64,000 bases of DNA from Phoenix dactylifera (GCF_009389715.1 NW_024067838.1:211001-275000); one strand, 5' to 3'. Positions 9,221 through 22,184 are shown, numbered from the stretch's first letter. Program-made: numbers and translations. Notes: a model not told the origin generated them from the letters alone.

Positions 9221-11225
9221 AAGAGGGGGGGTGAATTGGGTCTTTTAAAACTTTTATGCTACTTCTAAAACTTTTTGATTTACTATGCTAAGTTGTATAG
9301 ATGCACAGTGAAAGTTAAACTTAGCAAGGGTTTGATGTATAGACTTCGACTTGATTAAATATGCTTGCAACTAAAGGATGTGCGGATAAGAATTAAGCAA
9401 GCAATTTATCTAAGTAAGTAAGTGTGTTAGTTAGACAATAACTAAAGGCATTACAAACACAAAGGACATATAGTGGTTCGGTGCACCCCAGCACCTACAT
9501 CCACTCCCCAAGATCTCTTGGGAATTTCACTATAATCCTACCGATTACAGCCGGTTGTTTTACAAGCTCACAACCCAACTTGTTGTTTTACGAGCGCACA
9601 ACGAACTCGGTCGGTTTTCCCAGGGTCACCGACTAGAACCTCCCCGATTGTTTTTTCCGGGATCACAATCAAACCCTTACACGTTGGTTTTACCCTCGGC
9701 TCACCAACAAACCTATCACCGTTGGTTTTCCCTTTGGCTCACCAACAAACCTTAACACCGTTGGTTTTTCTTTGGCTCACCAACAAACCTTAACACCGTT
9801 GGTTTTTCTTTGGCTCACCAACAAACCTTAACACCGTTGGTTTTTCTTTGGCTCACCAACAAACCTTAACCCCTTGATTCAATCCCTTGATTGAATCAAG
9901 TTACAAGATATTAAAACAAAGTATAAAACAAAACAAAGCTTCTTTAACAAGCAAATATGACAATATAAACAAATAGAGTAAAGAGAAGCCCTCAAACGAG
10001 TTTTGAAGATGGAGGAGCTCGGCTTCTTCTTTACTTGATCCTCCTCTGATTTGGCATGAAGTAGAGGATCCCCGAGGCAGCACACGGATGGAGAGGAAGC
10101 TTTCGGATTCACTTGGATGCTCTTCTTCTCTCTATTTCGTTTTGGATGGCCCTTTTGTGCTTATGGGAGATTTCCTTTGTAATCTCTTTGAGATCTCTTT
10201 CCTAGATGATCTCTCCCACTTCCATAAGTTCTCCCCTAGCTCTCTTCTTGTTTTTATAGCTTTAGATGGCGTGGAAACAAGAATATAGCCGTTAGAGACA
10301 AGAAAAAGAGCCGTTGGACACAATCTGCATTTTCTGACAATGTTACCATTGGGATCGGAGTCGACTCGCGCGATCAGGAGTCGGCTCGCCTGTTGCAGGA
10401 GTCGGCTCGTGTTTTACCGGAGACGACTCGGCCACTGTTCCAAATTTGAATTAATGTGCTTGCCTCGACTGGGAGTCGACTCGTCTTAACCTGGAGTCGA
10501 CTCGCCAACTTCTGGAGCTGACTTGGCAATTTCGGAGTCGGCTCATCCACTGAAGTCCGTGGATCCAATTTTGAATTTTGTCCTCTCGAGTCGACTCGAC
10601 TGTCCTGGGAGTCGACTCGAATCTCAGAGCCCGAACTCCCGATCCTTTGTCTTTTGGCTCGTCCAGTCTTGGAGTCGACTCGAACTTCCTTGGAGTCGAC
10701 TCGGCTCTCAGTTTGCGAAACACAGCCTTCTGCCATCTTGGTGTTGCACTGCCTTGGAGTCGACTCGAGCTGTCTGGGAGTCGACTCGAATCTCAGAGGC
10801 AGTAACTTGGTTTTCTGTCTGTTGATGGTCGCGGAGTCTCGGAGTCGACTCGTGCAATGCGGGAGTCGACTCGAATCTCAGACCCGAAAACTGCTCTCTG
10901 ACTTTTCTGCCTGTGACTCCTAGGAGTCGACTCATACTTCTCCGGAGTCGACTCGAATTCCACTGGAGTCGACTCGAAGACTGTTCTTTTGAATTTTTCT
11001 TTTGATTTTACTCCTTCAATTTGAATCCTTTGAACTTTAAACTTGGGCCAATAAATTGTAGCTTTCTTCCAACTTGAGAGCTTTGGAGGCCTTCTTGTGT
11101 TCTTCCAACTTGCTATGTTCCTTGCAAAATAAATATCTTTCTCCTTGCAACATAAACATTAGTATCTATACTTCAAGGTTTTGTGATCATCAAAATCAAT
11201 CTATGAATCAATCTTTGGGTCATCA
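9221..11225 (-). repeat. copia 3' LTR (left copy)
   Basis: Pairs with 18195-20181. By eye I saw about a dozen substitutions, one extra 38-bp unit here and one 21-bp unit fewer, so the LTRs are close to 99% identical in alignable bases. It holds a 38-bp tandem repeat (five GGCTCACCAACAAACC units starting 9698, 9736, 9774, 9812, 9850) and the GTCGAC array at 10357-10976. The outer 22 bp present in the right copy are missing. Confidence 0.93.
10357..10976. repeat. 21-bp phased GGAGTCGACTCG array, left LTR
   Basis: About 18 copies of GGAGTCGACTCG or one-base variants. Starts include 10357, 10377, 10398, 10419; 10472, 10493, 10514, 10534; 10587, 10608; 10671, 10692; 10756, 10777; 10841, 10862; 10923, 10944, 10965. 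Within each group the spacing is 21 bp (20 in two places). The core GAGTCGACTC is a perfect 10-bp palindrome. Confidence 0.9.
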
Positions 11226-11239
11226 ATCTCCCCCTTTTT
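11226..11239 (-). other. copia polypurine tract
   Basis: Minus strand AAAAAGGGGGAGAT, touching the TGATGACCC start of the 3' LTR. This is the expected plus-strand primer of a copia element and fixes both orientation and LTR border. Confidence 0.85.
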
Positions 11240-14200
11240 GATGATGACAAAACTTGGAGTATATGCAATATAAAAGATATTGTATTTCTAGAAGTAATAC
11301 ATAGCTAAGTTGCATGAAGTGGAAAAACATATATATTTAAAAACATACTTCATGATAATGCTTTAGATTTAATCAGCTTAACACAATCAACATATTTAAA
11401 TTTTAAGCTGATTTGTATTCAATTCAAAGTAATAAAGCATTCTGAGTATATAGCATATACTTAGATATTTCTCCCCCTTTTTGACAACATCAAAAAGATA
11501 GTGAAACATTAAGTACAAAGATCAGATCAGAACACATCGAGTGTGAATTCAAGAGATTTTCTAATTTGATACCACAGATAGTTTTCTAATCAAGTGTAGG
11601 TGGAATCTTCCTTAGGTTAATTCAAGAAGTACCACAAATGATATTCAAGGAAAAACATGAGTGGAAATCTAACCTCTCTTTAATAATAAGTATGAAAGCT
11701 TGTTCATTGAAGAACGTTTGCCCAATCTATTAAGTATTTTATCAACATGAGAGCAATTTAATTGATTTTCAGAGTAAAAGATCAAAACTTATATACTTGA
11801 AAAACATATCATCATGTTGGATCATGACTTCAAAGTTCTTTTTATGATAATAAGAGCATTGGGGCACAAATACCAAAATATGAATTCATGCAATTTATGA
11901 TATATCTTAGAGCTCTTTTAAGGACTTTCTTTTATTCCTTTAGAAAATAAGCACGATTTGATACATATATAAAAATATGAATTGGCACAATATTGAAGTT
12001 CTAAAGAGCAAGCCAATTAGGACTCATTAGTGAATTCCAAAATAGATTTTCTACGAGATACTCAAGAAAATTTAACACGTTATTCTCCCCTTTTTTCATT
12101 AAATTAGAGGCTCTTAAGATCAACTATTTGAATTGCAATTTGGTTCATGATTTGTGCAGAAGATATATTAACCAAATAACATGCCTCAAGGTGTATCATA
12201 AAGATTTTCAGATTTAAATTTCAGATGATACATATTGGAGAGTATTAGGATCACTTTTCATTTAGTATTCTTTCCCTCTCCTATAAATTTATGTAATTAA
12301 GTTCCGTGAGACCTCTCCTTCTGAAATTTTCTTTCTCCCCCTCTATTGATCATTCTATTTAAGAGTTTAGAATTTGAAGATAATGTTCAATAAAATTGTC
12401 AATCTCAAAAATATATTTTCTATAAGTTTCAGCTCATTTTCATAAGACTCAAGGTTTGAGATAAGACAGTCTTTATAGAACTCATCTCAAGGTAATTAAA
12501 GCATGTCTTGCAATATAAGGAGGTTCATCAAAATCAATCCATAAAATTCAAGGTATGCATCAAATTAAAGTTTCTTTAGGATAAGATACTGAATATCTAA
12601 AGCTCCCCCTCAAAAGATGCATTCTTCTTTAATCATTCTTTTCTTTGGTTGAATTTCAGAATTTAATAATAAACGTGAATAAAACTGAAATTCTATGTTA
12701 TCGAGAATGTAGAGTGATCTAAAATTATTCAAAATTTATAGTATTCACTCTATATATATATATTCTGATGATAGTTTCTGAGAATGTAGGAGAGAAAACA
12801 TATAGATGATCATTGAGGTATGTGTATTTATAGAACTCAATTTCTTAATCACAGTTCTTCAGCAATGTATACATGAAGCTCAATAAATTTTTTAAATATT
12901 AAAATAAAGTCATATATTTTAAAAATATTTACTTGCAATCAAGATCATCGTAAGACACATCATTTGAATCAAAATTAGTATACTTTGAAGGTAAGAAATG
13001 ATATGTTTCGGATGCGTATCGGAGCAATCAAAATAAATTCTGTTTTTCTTACATTAACATTTTATTTAGTAATCATATGGAGTTTAAACTTTTATACAAA
13101 ATCGGATTCTGAATTACATAGGATTTTCAATAGAAGCTTTCTAAGTCATAATATGAGATATGTATCTTTCACAATGTAGCTCATCTTAAATTGTTACGAT
13201 TGAAAAATACATATTTCAATAACATTAAAGCACTTTCAGAATCTTTGTGTTTAATTTTGAGTTTCGATACAAAATAAAGGATATTTTAACAAGTATTAGG
13301 ACATTATGTATCAAAGTTAGGCAAGTAGAAAGATAGATCAATATCAGTTTATTTTCCCTAAATAGAGATGTTCTTCTCTTCTCCTTTCTACAATTTTATT
13401 TAGCTTTCAGATTTTAACAATGATTGTGAATGACAAATCTGAAATTTCTTTTCAATAAAACTAAACAAAAGATGTTATGTAGCAATTCAAACATTCAATC
13501 AAATTGTCCAAGTATGAAACATTACAAAATATTGAGAATCCATAAATCAAGACATCATACCATATGCAAAATATACCATGTGTTAAGTCATGCATTAAAA
13601 TACTAAGTACAAGAATGTCAAGGATCAAAATCAATTCTTTTCAAATAAACTCTCCCTATTTAAATATAATCTTGCAATGATTTCATCCTTAAAGTGTGTT
13701 TTCAAGTGATTAAAAATTTGACTTAATTCTACTTTCATTTACTTTGTTTTTCATTTATAACTTTCTTATGCTCTATACTCTATTTGCTCCCTATCCGGTG
13801 GAGTTGGGAAGGGGCACGAGGTACTACCACTAGCCTCCCTCTTGTGCCGTCCCTAATATGCCCTACACCGAATAGTTGGGTCAAATAGTGCCGGGTACTA
13901 CCACTAGCCTCCCCATTGGCACCATCCTTATGATAAGCAATATAGAAAGGTTAAAATGTTTACTTCAAAACCTCCCTGTTTAAGTGTAATTAATTATGGA
14001 TTTTATCTCTTCCAAAAGAATGCTCACACAAGTCTCACAAATGTGTCGAATATATTAAGTTTGTTTTGCTTTTCCTTAAGGTTGAAGTGTTTGCCTCTAC
14101 TTGAATTTTATTTCTCTTGAATAATATCCATTTTCTTTTCTTTATCCCTCTCTCTTTTTGTTATTCTCAAGTAATTTTCATGAGAGAGCAGAATAGAGAA

Positions 14201-16871
14201 TTAATCTTACGTATCATATATATGTATATCATGCAAACAACATTTTCATTATGCTCAAGGTTTCATAACTTCTCACAAGTTATTTTACATCAACATTTTA
14301 AGCATATACTTGTGTATTTCATGGTTATGACATAGGCAAAGATATATTTTAGTTTGGGCAAACCATGAAATAATTTCTAAAAGTATAAGTCAGTCAATAC
14401 ACATATAGACATGATATCAAAAATTAATAATTAAAGAATTTAATCATGCCATAATAAGATTTAAGTTACTGACTTTGCTCAACTAATTTGTGAGAAAGGT
14501 ATCTAAATTACCTATTCATTATATGTTCTTCAAGCCAAACTAGATTTCTTATGTGTGAACTTTTGGCTGAAGAAGATCCTCTCTCTTGTTTGCATGTGAA
14601 TGTTTAGTGTATCTTACATGAAGATATCCTTCAAGTTGAAATTTCTTATTTTTCTTTCTTGAAGGAAGGTCATTAGTTTCTTTAAGATACAAAGCATTCA
14701 TCCAACATATATATTTTTTTTAACTAGATGACTCAATATAAGATATGACAATAGTTGCATGTTGAGTCACTTTACTCAAGAGATTGCCTAAATATAAGCA
14801 AGCACATATCATTTGAACTAAAGAGATAGATTCATTAACCAAGATAGTTTAAGTCAATTTAGTTTAGATTCTATTTGCTTAAGATAATTATCAATAAGAT
14901 ATGTTAACTATGTTTTAATCAATTTATCTTAAACATTTGTTTCTATCAAAATTCAGATTATGATTTATTTGTTATCAATAAAATATGATTAATTAAAGTT
15001 AGATTGAAGTCTTGCACAAGGTCACATAATGAGCATACAATCTGGTCTACTAGCTGTAAAATAATTATTTTATCATGCTTCAATACAGCTTTAACACAAT
15101 AGATCTACTTTGCTCATCCTTTTCAAATTCTACAAGATGGGATCATAGATATACCTTCTTCATGCCAATCTTCTATAAGAGTTTTCTTGTGGACTAACGT
15201 TGGTCAATGAAGATCCCCTTTCCTGTTTGTCTTAATTTGGAGTTTGAGAGAAGATGTTAATTCATTCATCATATTTCAAACTCACTTTGCAATATAACTC
15301 TTCATTAGTAGAACCAAAAATGATGTCATCAATGCATACTTTGAGCAAATAAGATATCACAAATTCATCTTTTTGATGCATAGATTTATCACTATTACTT
15401 TCTATCAAAAAGGTTGCTTAAGCTTTTATATATCATGCTTTTGATGCTTGTTCTAAATCACATATTGCTTTATCATATATGTAATGTGTATTTTTAAATA
15501 TGGTGGTTATTTTTCATAGATCTTCTTTTTAATGAAGTAACCACATAGGAGTGACTTCTACACATTCATTTGACAGAATATAAAGCTCATGAAGCAAGCA
15601 CATGATAATGATGATCTTTACTTCTAATCATGCAAGAATCTTTATCAAGATCTATTTCCTCTTTTCTTGATTTAGTCTTTTAGTAGTCATCAATTTTTCT
15701 TCATTAAGTGCATATGTAAAAGATTAACCATATAATTTGATTTTAGTATTTTGATAATAAATCATTAATCTCATAAAGAATAAAATGAATTGATACTTCT
15801 ACAACTAGAATTTTTCATGAATGTTCTATATGCATTGCTTGATGAATGATATCCAAGGATAGAAGTATCTTTATCAGATTTGGCATTATTTTCATAATAA
15901 CATGTACGACTGAAAAATATGAAAGATATGCAATGGTTCATTTTTCATTTTTCAGAAGATCAAAATTTTCATCAAAAATAGAAATCATATGTATGACAAG
16001 CAGTGATGATAGTCTTTTAAAAATTATTTAATTAGATGACTATCATACATAATTGTCTTTTTCATTTCTTCAAGAATTCTATTAATCCTATTTTGCTTAT
16101 GGTGTCCTTGGTGCTGAAATCATTGGATTTAATATTATTTTCTGTATAACCTTTATCAGGATTTTGGTTTTCAACACTGTGCCATGATACTCTTTATCTT
16201 CACAGTTTGGAAACCTTTATCATTTGAACCACTTTTACAAGATTTAGTAAATACAGAAAAATACTTCAGTTTTATTTTTCAAGAATAAATCCAATGTAAG
16301 CTTTTGAAAAACTTGGAAATGGAAACAACATCTTTAGATTTAGAAATAATTTTTGTTTGTTTCCTTAGTTAGCATGCACAGCAAAACTTTGACCTTTAAG
16401 TAGATAATCTAAGTAAGCCTATGGCAAGGTCTTTTGAGATTAAGTACATACTAGCATGAGTTGATTTTATATGCCAAGGATGGTTTTTTGGTATTCATAG
16501 TGCATATATTCAAAAGCATACCAAGTACACATTATCATATCTATGATCAATAAACAATAATGCCATGGATAATAACTCTCAATCAAGCATATAGAGAATT
16601 CATAGAGTTATTCTTAATAAATTGATTAATCATTTAGCAACTTATCCAATAGTGAGTAAAGTATACTAAAAAAATGAAGAGATTTGATTATATTTCCAAA
16701 AGTATTTTCTATATCACAAAATTGATCACTACTAGCAAATCATATCAAATACTAAAGCACAAATAATGATGAGATGCAAGAATTACTGATTTCATTATTA
16801 TTTTTTTTGTTAATAACTTTTTAAGTTTCTTTATGTTCCATAGGTACCTTGGTACACCTATGTGTACATCC
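11240..16871 (-). pseudogene. decayed copia pol region
   Basis: AT-rich DNA with no long ORF, but recognisable scraps on the minus strand in the right order. KAICDLEQASKA near 15430-15470 corresponds to the KALYGLKQAPRAW block of copia RT. CIDDIIFGSTNEEL near 15305-15350 corresponds to YVDDIIFGSTN. LTASRPDCM near 15030-15060 corresponds to the YLTASRPDI motif between RT and RNase H. Many stops and indels lie between these. The rest (11240-14900 and 15500-16871) shows no domain I can name. At 13785-13930 a GGTACTACCACTAGCCTCCC segment occurs twice. Confidence 0.75.
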
Positions 16872-18110
16872 TCATTTTCTCATTTTGGGTACCCAAGCTT
16901 GCTTGAGTCCTTGAGAGTTAGGACATATGGTTCTTTTTGCAACCCATATCTGTTTAATAGTAATAACTTTACCATTTGATTTAATTATACTAGAACGATA
17001 GGTAAAGTTGTTATTCCCATCCTTTTCATTTTTGAAATAAGTTATCTTATTTAATGGTTTGCTTGGTAAATTGATAACCTTTTTCTCTAGAGATTTATGG
17101 CTAAGTGAAGGAGTCAAGCTAAATTTTGATTTATCAAAATCAGCATGTTGGCTTTCAAACATCATTTTTAATCTTTCTGAACTCACAGTGAATTTGTTAA
17201 TAAAACATCTTAATTGGTTAATTTCATTACTTAAGTTTTGATTTTCTTTAATTAAGCTATGATTTTTCTGAATCACTTCTTCTGAAAATGACCTTAAGCT
17301 TTCATTTTCAGAATTTAGTTTCTTAAGATTTTTATTCTTTACAGATAATTTTCTACAATCACTATACAACTCATGAAAAGCATTTAATAATTCATCATAA
17401 GAGAATTCTTCTTGAAAATCATTTGAGGTAAGAGTAGATTCAGATTTTACCTTGTCTTCTTGTGCCATAAAGCACAAGTCAGTTACCTCTTGTAGTTTCT
17501 TGGAGCTAATATCATCATTGTTGCTCCTAACCTTTATTTTTTGGCTTGACTCTTTCTTGGTCAAGGCTTTCTTCCTTTTTATCTCTTTCTTCCTTTCTTC
17601 TTGCTTCCTCTTTTTCTTTATCTTTAGGAAGCTGATTTGCCTCGGAGTCGACTCGGACCTTATTGGAGTCGACTCGACTAACTTGGGAGTCGACTCTGAG
17701 CTACTTGGAGTCGACTCGACTGAGGGAGATTCATCACCCTTTTCTGCAGTCTCATTGTTAGTATATAATTGAAGCATATGAGAGCTAATCTGAGATTTAT
17801 CATAAATATTTTCTAAAGTATTCCAGATCTCCTTAGCAGATAAGCATGCAGAAATTTCATTAAACTTTGTTTCTTGAATAGCACAATATAATATGTTCAT
17901 AGCATTAGCATTTAATTGTGCTAAGTCCTTCTCATTAATATGAGAGAGTGTGTGAAGGTCATTTGTTATGATTTTCCATAAATAATAGTTTTGTGATTGA
18001 ATAAAAATGCGCATGCGTATTTTCCAATGTGGGTAGTTTATACCATTAAACAGTGGAGGTGTATCAATTGATTGTCCTTCTCCTAGAAAACTATCTATTT
18101 GAGTTGTCAT
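16872..18110 (-). pseudogene. copia gag (UBN2/DUF4219 type), internally shortened
   Basis: A 412-residue reading starting at the ATG at 18110 (an in-frame upstream Met lies in the LTR/primer site and is unlikely). The N-terminus is the gag signature PPLFNGINYPHWKIRMRIF with NAMNILYCAI and SAKEIWNTLENIYD. The text then jumps to a Ser/Thr/Pro segment with four ESTP heptads, a Lys/Glu-rich stretch, DLCFMAQED and FSYDELLNAFHELY, a coiled coil, and ends near KQAWVPKMRK. In related gags the middle part holds the rest of the gag domain and a CCHC zinc knuckle. None is visible here, so a deletion is inferred. The ORF is open, but a protein without the knuckle should package RNA poorly. Confidence 0.7.
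17644..17718 (-). repeat. GTCGAC repeats inside gag encoding ESTP heptads
   Basis: GGAGTCGACTC(G/T) starts at 17644, 17665, 17686 and 17707, exactly 21 bp apart. On the coding strand each gives E-S-T-P, making the heptads VESTPSS, SESTPKL, VESTPIR, SESTPRQ. The same motif and phase fill both LTRs. Confidence 0.9.
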
Positions 18111-18158
18111 GATCTTTGGCTCTAGTCGGTTAAGACTACAAATAATATTTGAGCACCT

Positions 18159-18170
18159 GCTCTGATACCA
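18159..18170 (-). other. copia primer binding site (initiator tRNA-Met)
   Basis: Minus strand TGGTATCAGAGC, the standard plant initiator-Met primer site, two bases after the LTR end GGGCAACA. It fixes the 5' LTR border at 18173. Confidence 0.9.
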
Positions 18171-18172
18171 CT

Positions 18173-20181
18173 TGTTGCCCAGTAGATACAACCCAAGAGG
18201 GGGGGTGAATTGGGTCTTTTAAAACTTTTATGCTACTTCTAAAACTTTTTGATTTACTATGCTAAGTTGTATAGATGCACAGTGAAAGTTAAACTTAGCA
18301 AGGGTTTGATGTATAGACTTCGACTTGATTAAATATGCTTGCAACTAAAGGATGTGCGGATAAGAATTAAGCAAGCAATTTATCTAAGTAAGTAAGTGTG
18401 TTAGTTAGACAATAACTAAAGGCATTACAAACACAAAGGACATATAGTGGTTCGGTGCACCCCAGCACCTACATCCACTCCCCAAGACCTCTTGGAAATT
18501 TCACTATAATCCTACCGATTACAGCCGGTTGTTTTACAAGCTCACAACCCAACTTGTTGTTTTACGAGCGCACAACGAACTCGGGCGGTTTTCTCAGGCT
18601 CACCGACTAGAACCTCCCCGATTGTTTTCCCGGGATCACAATCAAACCCTTACACGTTGGTTTTACCCTCGGCTCACCAACAAACCTATCACCGTTGGTT
18701 TTCCCTTTGGCTCACCAACAAACCTTAACACCGTTGGTTTTTCTTTGGCTCACCAACAAACCTTAACACCGTTGGTTTTTCTTTGGCTCACCAACAAACC
18801 TTAACCCCTTGATTCAATCCCTTGATTGAATCAAGTTACAAGATATTAAAACAAAGTATAAAACAAAACAAAGCTTCTTTAACAAGCAAATATGACAATA
18901 TAAACAAATAGAGTAAAGAGAAGCCCTCAAACGAGTTTTGAAGATGGAGGAGCTCGGCTTCTTCTTTACTTGATCCTCCTCTGATTTGGCATGAAGTAGA
19001 GGATCCCCGAGGCAGCACACGGATGGAGAGGAAGCTTTCGGATTCACTTGGATGCTCTTCTTCTCTCTATTTCATTTTGGATGGCCCTTTTGTGCTTATG
19101 GGAGATTTCCTTTGTAATCTCTTTGAGATCTCTTTCCTAGATGATCTCTCCCACTTCCATAAGTTCTCCCCTAGCTCTCTTCTTGTTTTTATAGCTTTAG
19201 ATGGCGTGGAAACAAGAATATAGCCGTTAGAGACAAGAAAAAGAGCCGTTGGACACAGTCTGCATTTTCTGACAATGTTACCGTTGGGATCGGAGTCGAC
19301 TCGCGCGATCAGGAGTCGGCTCGCCTGTTGCAGGAGTCGGCTCGTGTTTTACCGGAGACGACTCGGCCACTGTTCCAAATTTGAATTAATGTGCTTGCCT
19401 CGACTGGGAGTCGACTCGTCTTAACCTGGAGTCGACTCGCCAACTTCTGGAGCTGACTTGGCAATTTCGGAGTCGGCTCATCCACTGAAGTCCGTGGATC
19501 CAATTTTGAATTTTGTCCTCTCGAGTCGACTCGACTGTCCTGGGAGTCGACTCGAATCTCAGAGCCCGAACTCTCGATCCTTTGTCTTTTGGCTCGTCCA
19601 GTCTTGGAGTCGACTCGAACTTCCTTGGAGTCGACTCGGCTCTCAGTTTGCGAAACACAGCCTTCTGCCATCTTGGTGTTGCGCTGCCTTGGAGTCGACT
19701 CGAGCTGTCTGGGAGTCGACTCGAATCTCAGAGGCAGTAACTTGGTTTTCTGTCTGTTGATGGTCGCGGAGTCTCGGAGTCGACTCGTGCAATGCGGGAG
19801 TCGACTCGAATCTCAGACCCGAAAACTGCTCTCTGACTTTTCTGCCTGTGACTCCTAGGAGTCGACTCATACTTCTCCGGAGTCGACTCATACTTCTCCG
19901 GAGTCGACTCGAATTCCACTGGAGTCGACTCGAAGACTGTTCTTTTGAATTTTTCTTTTGATTTTACTCCTCCAATTTGAATCCTTTGAACTTTAAACTT
20001 GGGCCAATAAATTGTAGCTTTCTTCCAACTTGAGAGCTTTGGAGGCCTTCTTGTGTTCTTCCAACTTGCTATGTTCCTTGCAAAATAAATATCTTTCTCC
20101 TTGCAACATAAACATTAGTATCTATACTTCAAGGTTTTGTGATCATCAAAATCAATCTATGAATCAATCTTTGGGTCATCA
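18173..20181 (-). repeat. copia 5' LTR (right copy)
   Basis: TG...CA termini on the minus strand (TGATGACCC to GGGCAACA). It carries four 38-bp GGCTCACCAACAAACC units (from 18671) against five in the left LTR, and one extra 21-bp GTCGAC unit near 19860-19900. Flanking base order on the right is CCCGGCTTCG. Confidence 0.93.
19290..19935. repeat. 21-bp phased GGAGTCGACTCG array, right LTR
   Basis: Same array as in the left LTR with one additional 21-bp unit (CATACTTCTCCGGAGTCGACT repeated), showing that the array changes length by whole units. Confidence 0.88.
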
Positions 20182-20634
20182 CCCGGCTTCGCGGCGGCCC
20201 CCGGGTCCAATTTCCAGCAACAGCTCTGTTTGCCACGAGAAAATTCTAAAACTGTGTTATCCCTAAATGCTTCGTTACTATCTCTGCTTCGAAGATTAAT
20301 ACATTTTTGTGACAGAGTAACAACTCTTGCAGATGGATACCCTTTATTTCATTTCTTTCTTTTTTTAAAAAAAAATGATAGTCAAAAAGAAGATATCTGA
20401 TAAAATATACCATGCATATAACTCTCTTTACCATCATGAGAAACCCATGCATCAATTCTTAGTAGTCCATACTACCTTCATGATATGAAAAAGAAATGTT
20501 TTGGAAACAATGTAAACATTATTTAAAAGTTGATATCAATTCTTTACCATCATTTTAAGCACACATTGGGTACTGATTCTTTTTTCTAAGCTTCATTTGT
20601 ATTCTATTATGTTTTTTTCATTTTTGTTTTCAGC

Positions 20635-20693
<59 letters not shown>

Positions 20694-22184
20694 GATTTGT
20701 GACTTAAGTGAGTTGTCATAATACTTGAATCAAAGTCTGTTGAGCTTCTAAATTCAAAAATCATAACAGGCTATAAGAACTATAGGATATAGGTGTGGAA
20801 GCAAAAGCAAAAAATAGTTATAGAAAAAGTGCAATATAGATCAATAATTTGAAGTAATCATGCTAAATTCCATTATAACAACTGCTATCTAGTACCAAGT
20901 CCTCGGTCCCAGCTTGCCCCATTGCTATGCTAGGAATGAGTATACTTGCATCATTAGTTGCCAATAGAAAATCACCATGATGATAATCATGGATAGCTAA
21001 TATAGATTTTTACTTGCAAAGCTATCATAACTCCCGAAGTGCTTTTAATTCGTAATCATAATCGAAATCAAAATCAGAATCGAAATTGAAATAGAAGTTG
21101 AAATGATTATATTTCTGAATGCATTTGATTTATGACTGAAATCTAATTTAGAATCAGAACTGAAATTTGAATACCAAAGAAGAGTCGGAATTAGGTTTTG
21201 GAGGATTGGAGCATCTCTGTTTCCTCCTAAAATCAAATGAAAATAGAACTTTCACCAATCAAACGATTAGAATAGAACTCACAGCCCAGCACCTTCCAAC
21301 CAAATATGCCTCTAAGTTTTAGGGCAAGTTCATGTAGCTTGGTTAAAATATTTCATTGCGTTCTGCCTGGTGCGAAGAAATAATATTTTTTTTCTAAATC
21401 AGACTCCACTTTGCTCGCACCTACTTCCCTACGTTAAAAGGTCTCTCCCCAATTAAAAGACGAACAAAAGCCAGCCCTCTTTTACCCACTCTCCTCTGGT
21501 TCCTCTCGACCGCGTTCAAGCTGGCATGATGGCTACGTAGGCGATTGGAGAAAAAAGTTAAGAAAAAAATAATGCCTCTTTTCCTCTAATATAATCCATG
21601 TTTTTAATCAAAAAAAGCGTGTAATTATAAATCACAACGAGCACGAATCCAACTTCTTTTACCAACTATATGGTACGGGATAAATTAATTTAAATTAGTT
21701 ATAATAATAAGAGTATATGTTATTAAAGCAATCTCGTTTGACCAATAAACTCATTAGATAATGGCCACACTATGGCGGTGCCTTTTATCTGGAAGGATAC
21801 TGAGTCTATCTTGCAATTTTTTTATTTTTTGCATCCTTTATTCTAATTTTTTCTAGATGTACTTACGTGTAAAAAATATATATAATTATTAGTTCTTATA
21901 ATTAAATTATTCAATTATTATCACTTATTGATATGTTATTTCTTCTTATTAAAAGAATAAAATGGAATAGTACCAAATGGCCCAAAAGGTTTCCGGGTCG
22001 CCCTTTAGAGAGAGAGAAAGACGCCCCCGATTCCCCTCCCTTCTCCTCCTCTCTCCGTGTCCATGATGACTTGCTAAAGAAGGGGAAAGATCGCAGTGAT
22101 AAAAATGGGAACTTTTTTCCTCATCTTTTCCCTCAACTTCTGAGCTATATATTTTGTTACTATCCCCAGGAGCTATCTGGACCG
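20182..22184. other. intergenic DNA and kinase gene 5' region
   Basis: 20182-20222 (ending CAGCAACA) may be the detached end of the gypsy 3' LTR. 20640-20691 is a (TA)n microsatellite. The rest is AT-rich without an ORF of note. From about 21990 the DNA becomes GC- and GA-rich (AGAGAGAGAAAG), typical of a plant 5' UTR. No clear TATA box position could be fixed. Confidence 0.5.

Larger units (their letters stand above)
9221..20181 (-). mobile_element. Ty1/copia retrotransposon (SIRE/Maximus-like gag), minus strand
   Basis: Two direct repeats of about 2.0 kb (9221-11225 and 18173-20181) bound a 7-kb interior. On the minus strand the 5' LTR (right) begins TGATGACCC and ends GGGCAACA, two bases before TGGTATCAGAGC, the initiator-tRNA-Met primer site. 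AAAAAGGGGGAGAT, a polypurine tract, lies directly before the left (3') LTR. A copia-type gag follows the primer site. The pol region keeps only scraps (RT remnant near 15000-15480). The left LTR lacks the outermost 22 bp at its junction with gypsy DNA, so no target duplication can be read. The element is structurally complete but can code only for part of gag. Confidence 0.92.

Noticed and set aside
10374..10935. Overlapping ORFs on both strands in the copia LTRs
   Set aside because: All are reading-frame shadows of the GGAGTCGACTCG array (VDS, ESTP, SRL in turn). Both LTRs show the same ones.
21933..22184. Upstream in-frame start of the kinase (84 extra residues)
   Set aside because: The extra part is AT-rich then GA-rich, typical of a leader. 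The family starts with MPSR, as at 22185.
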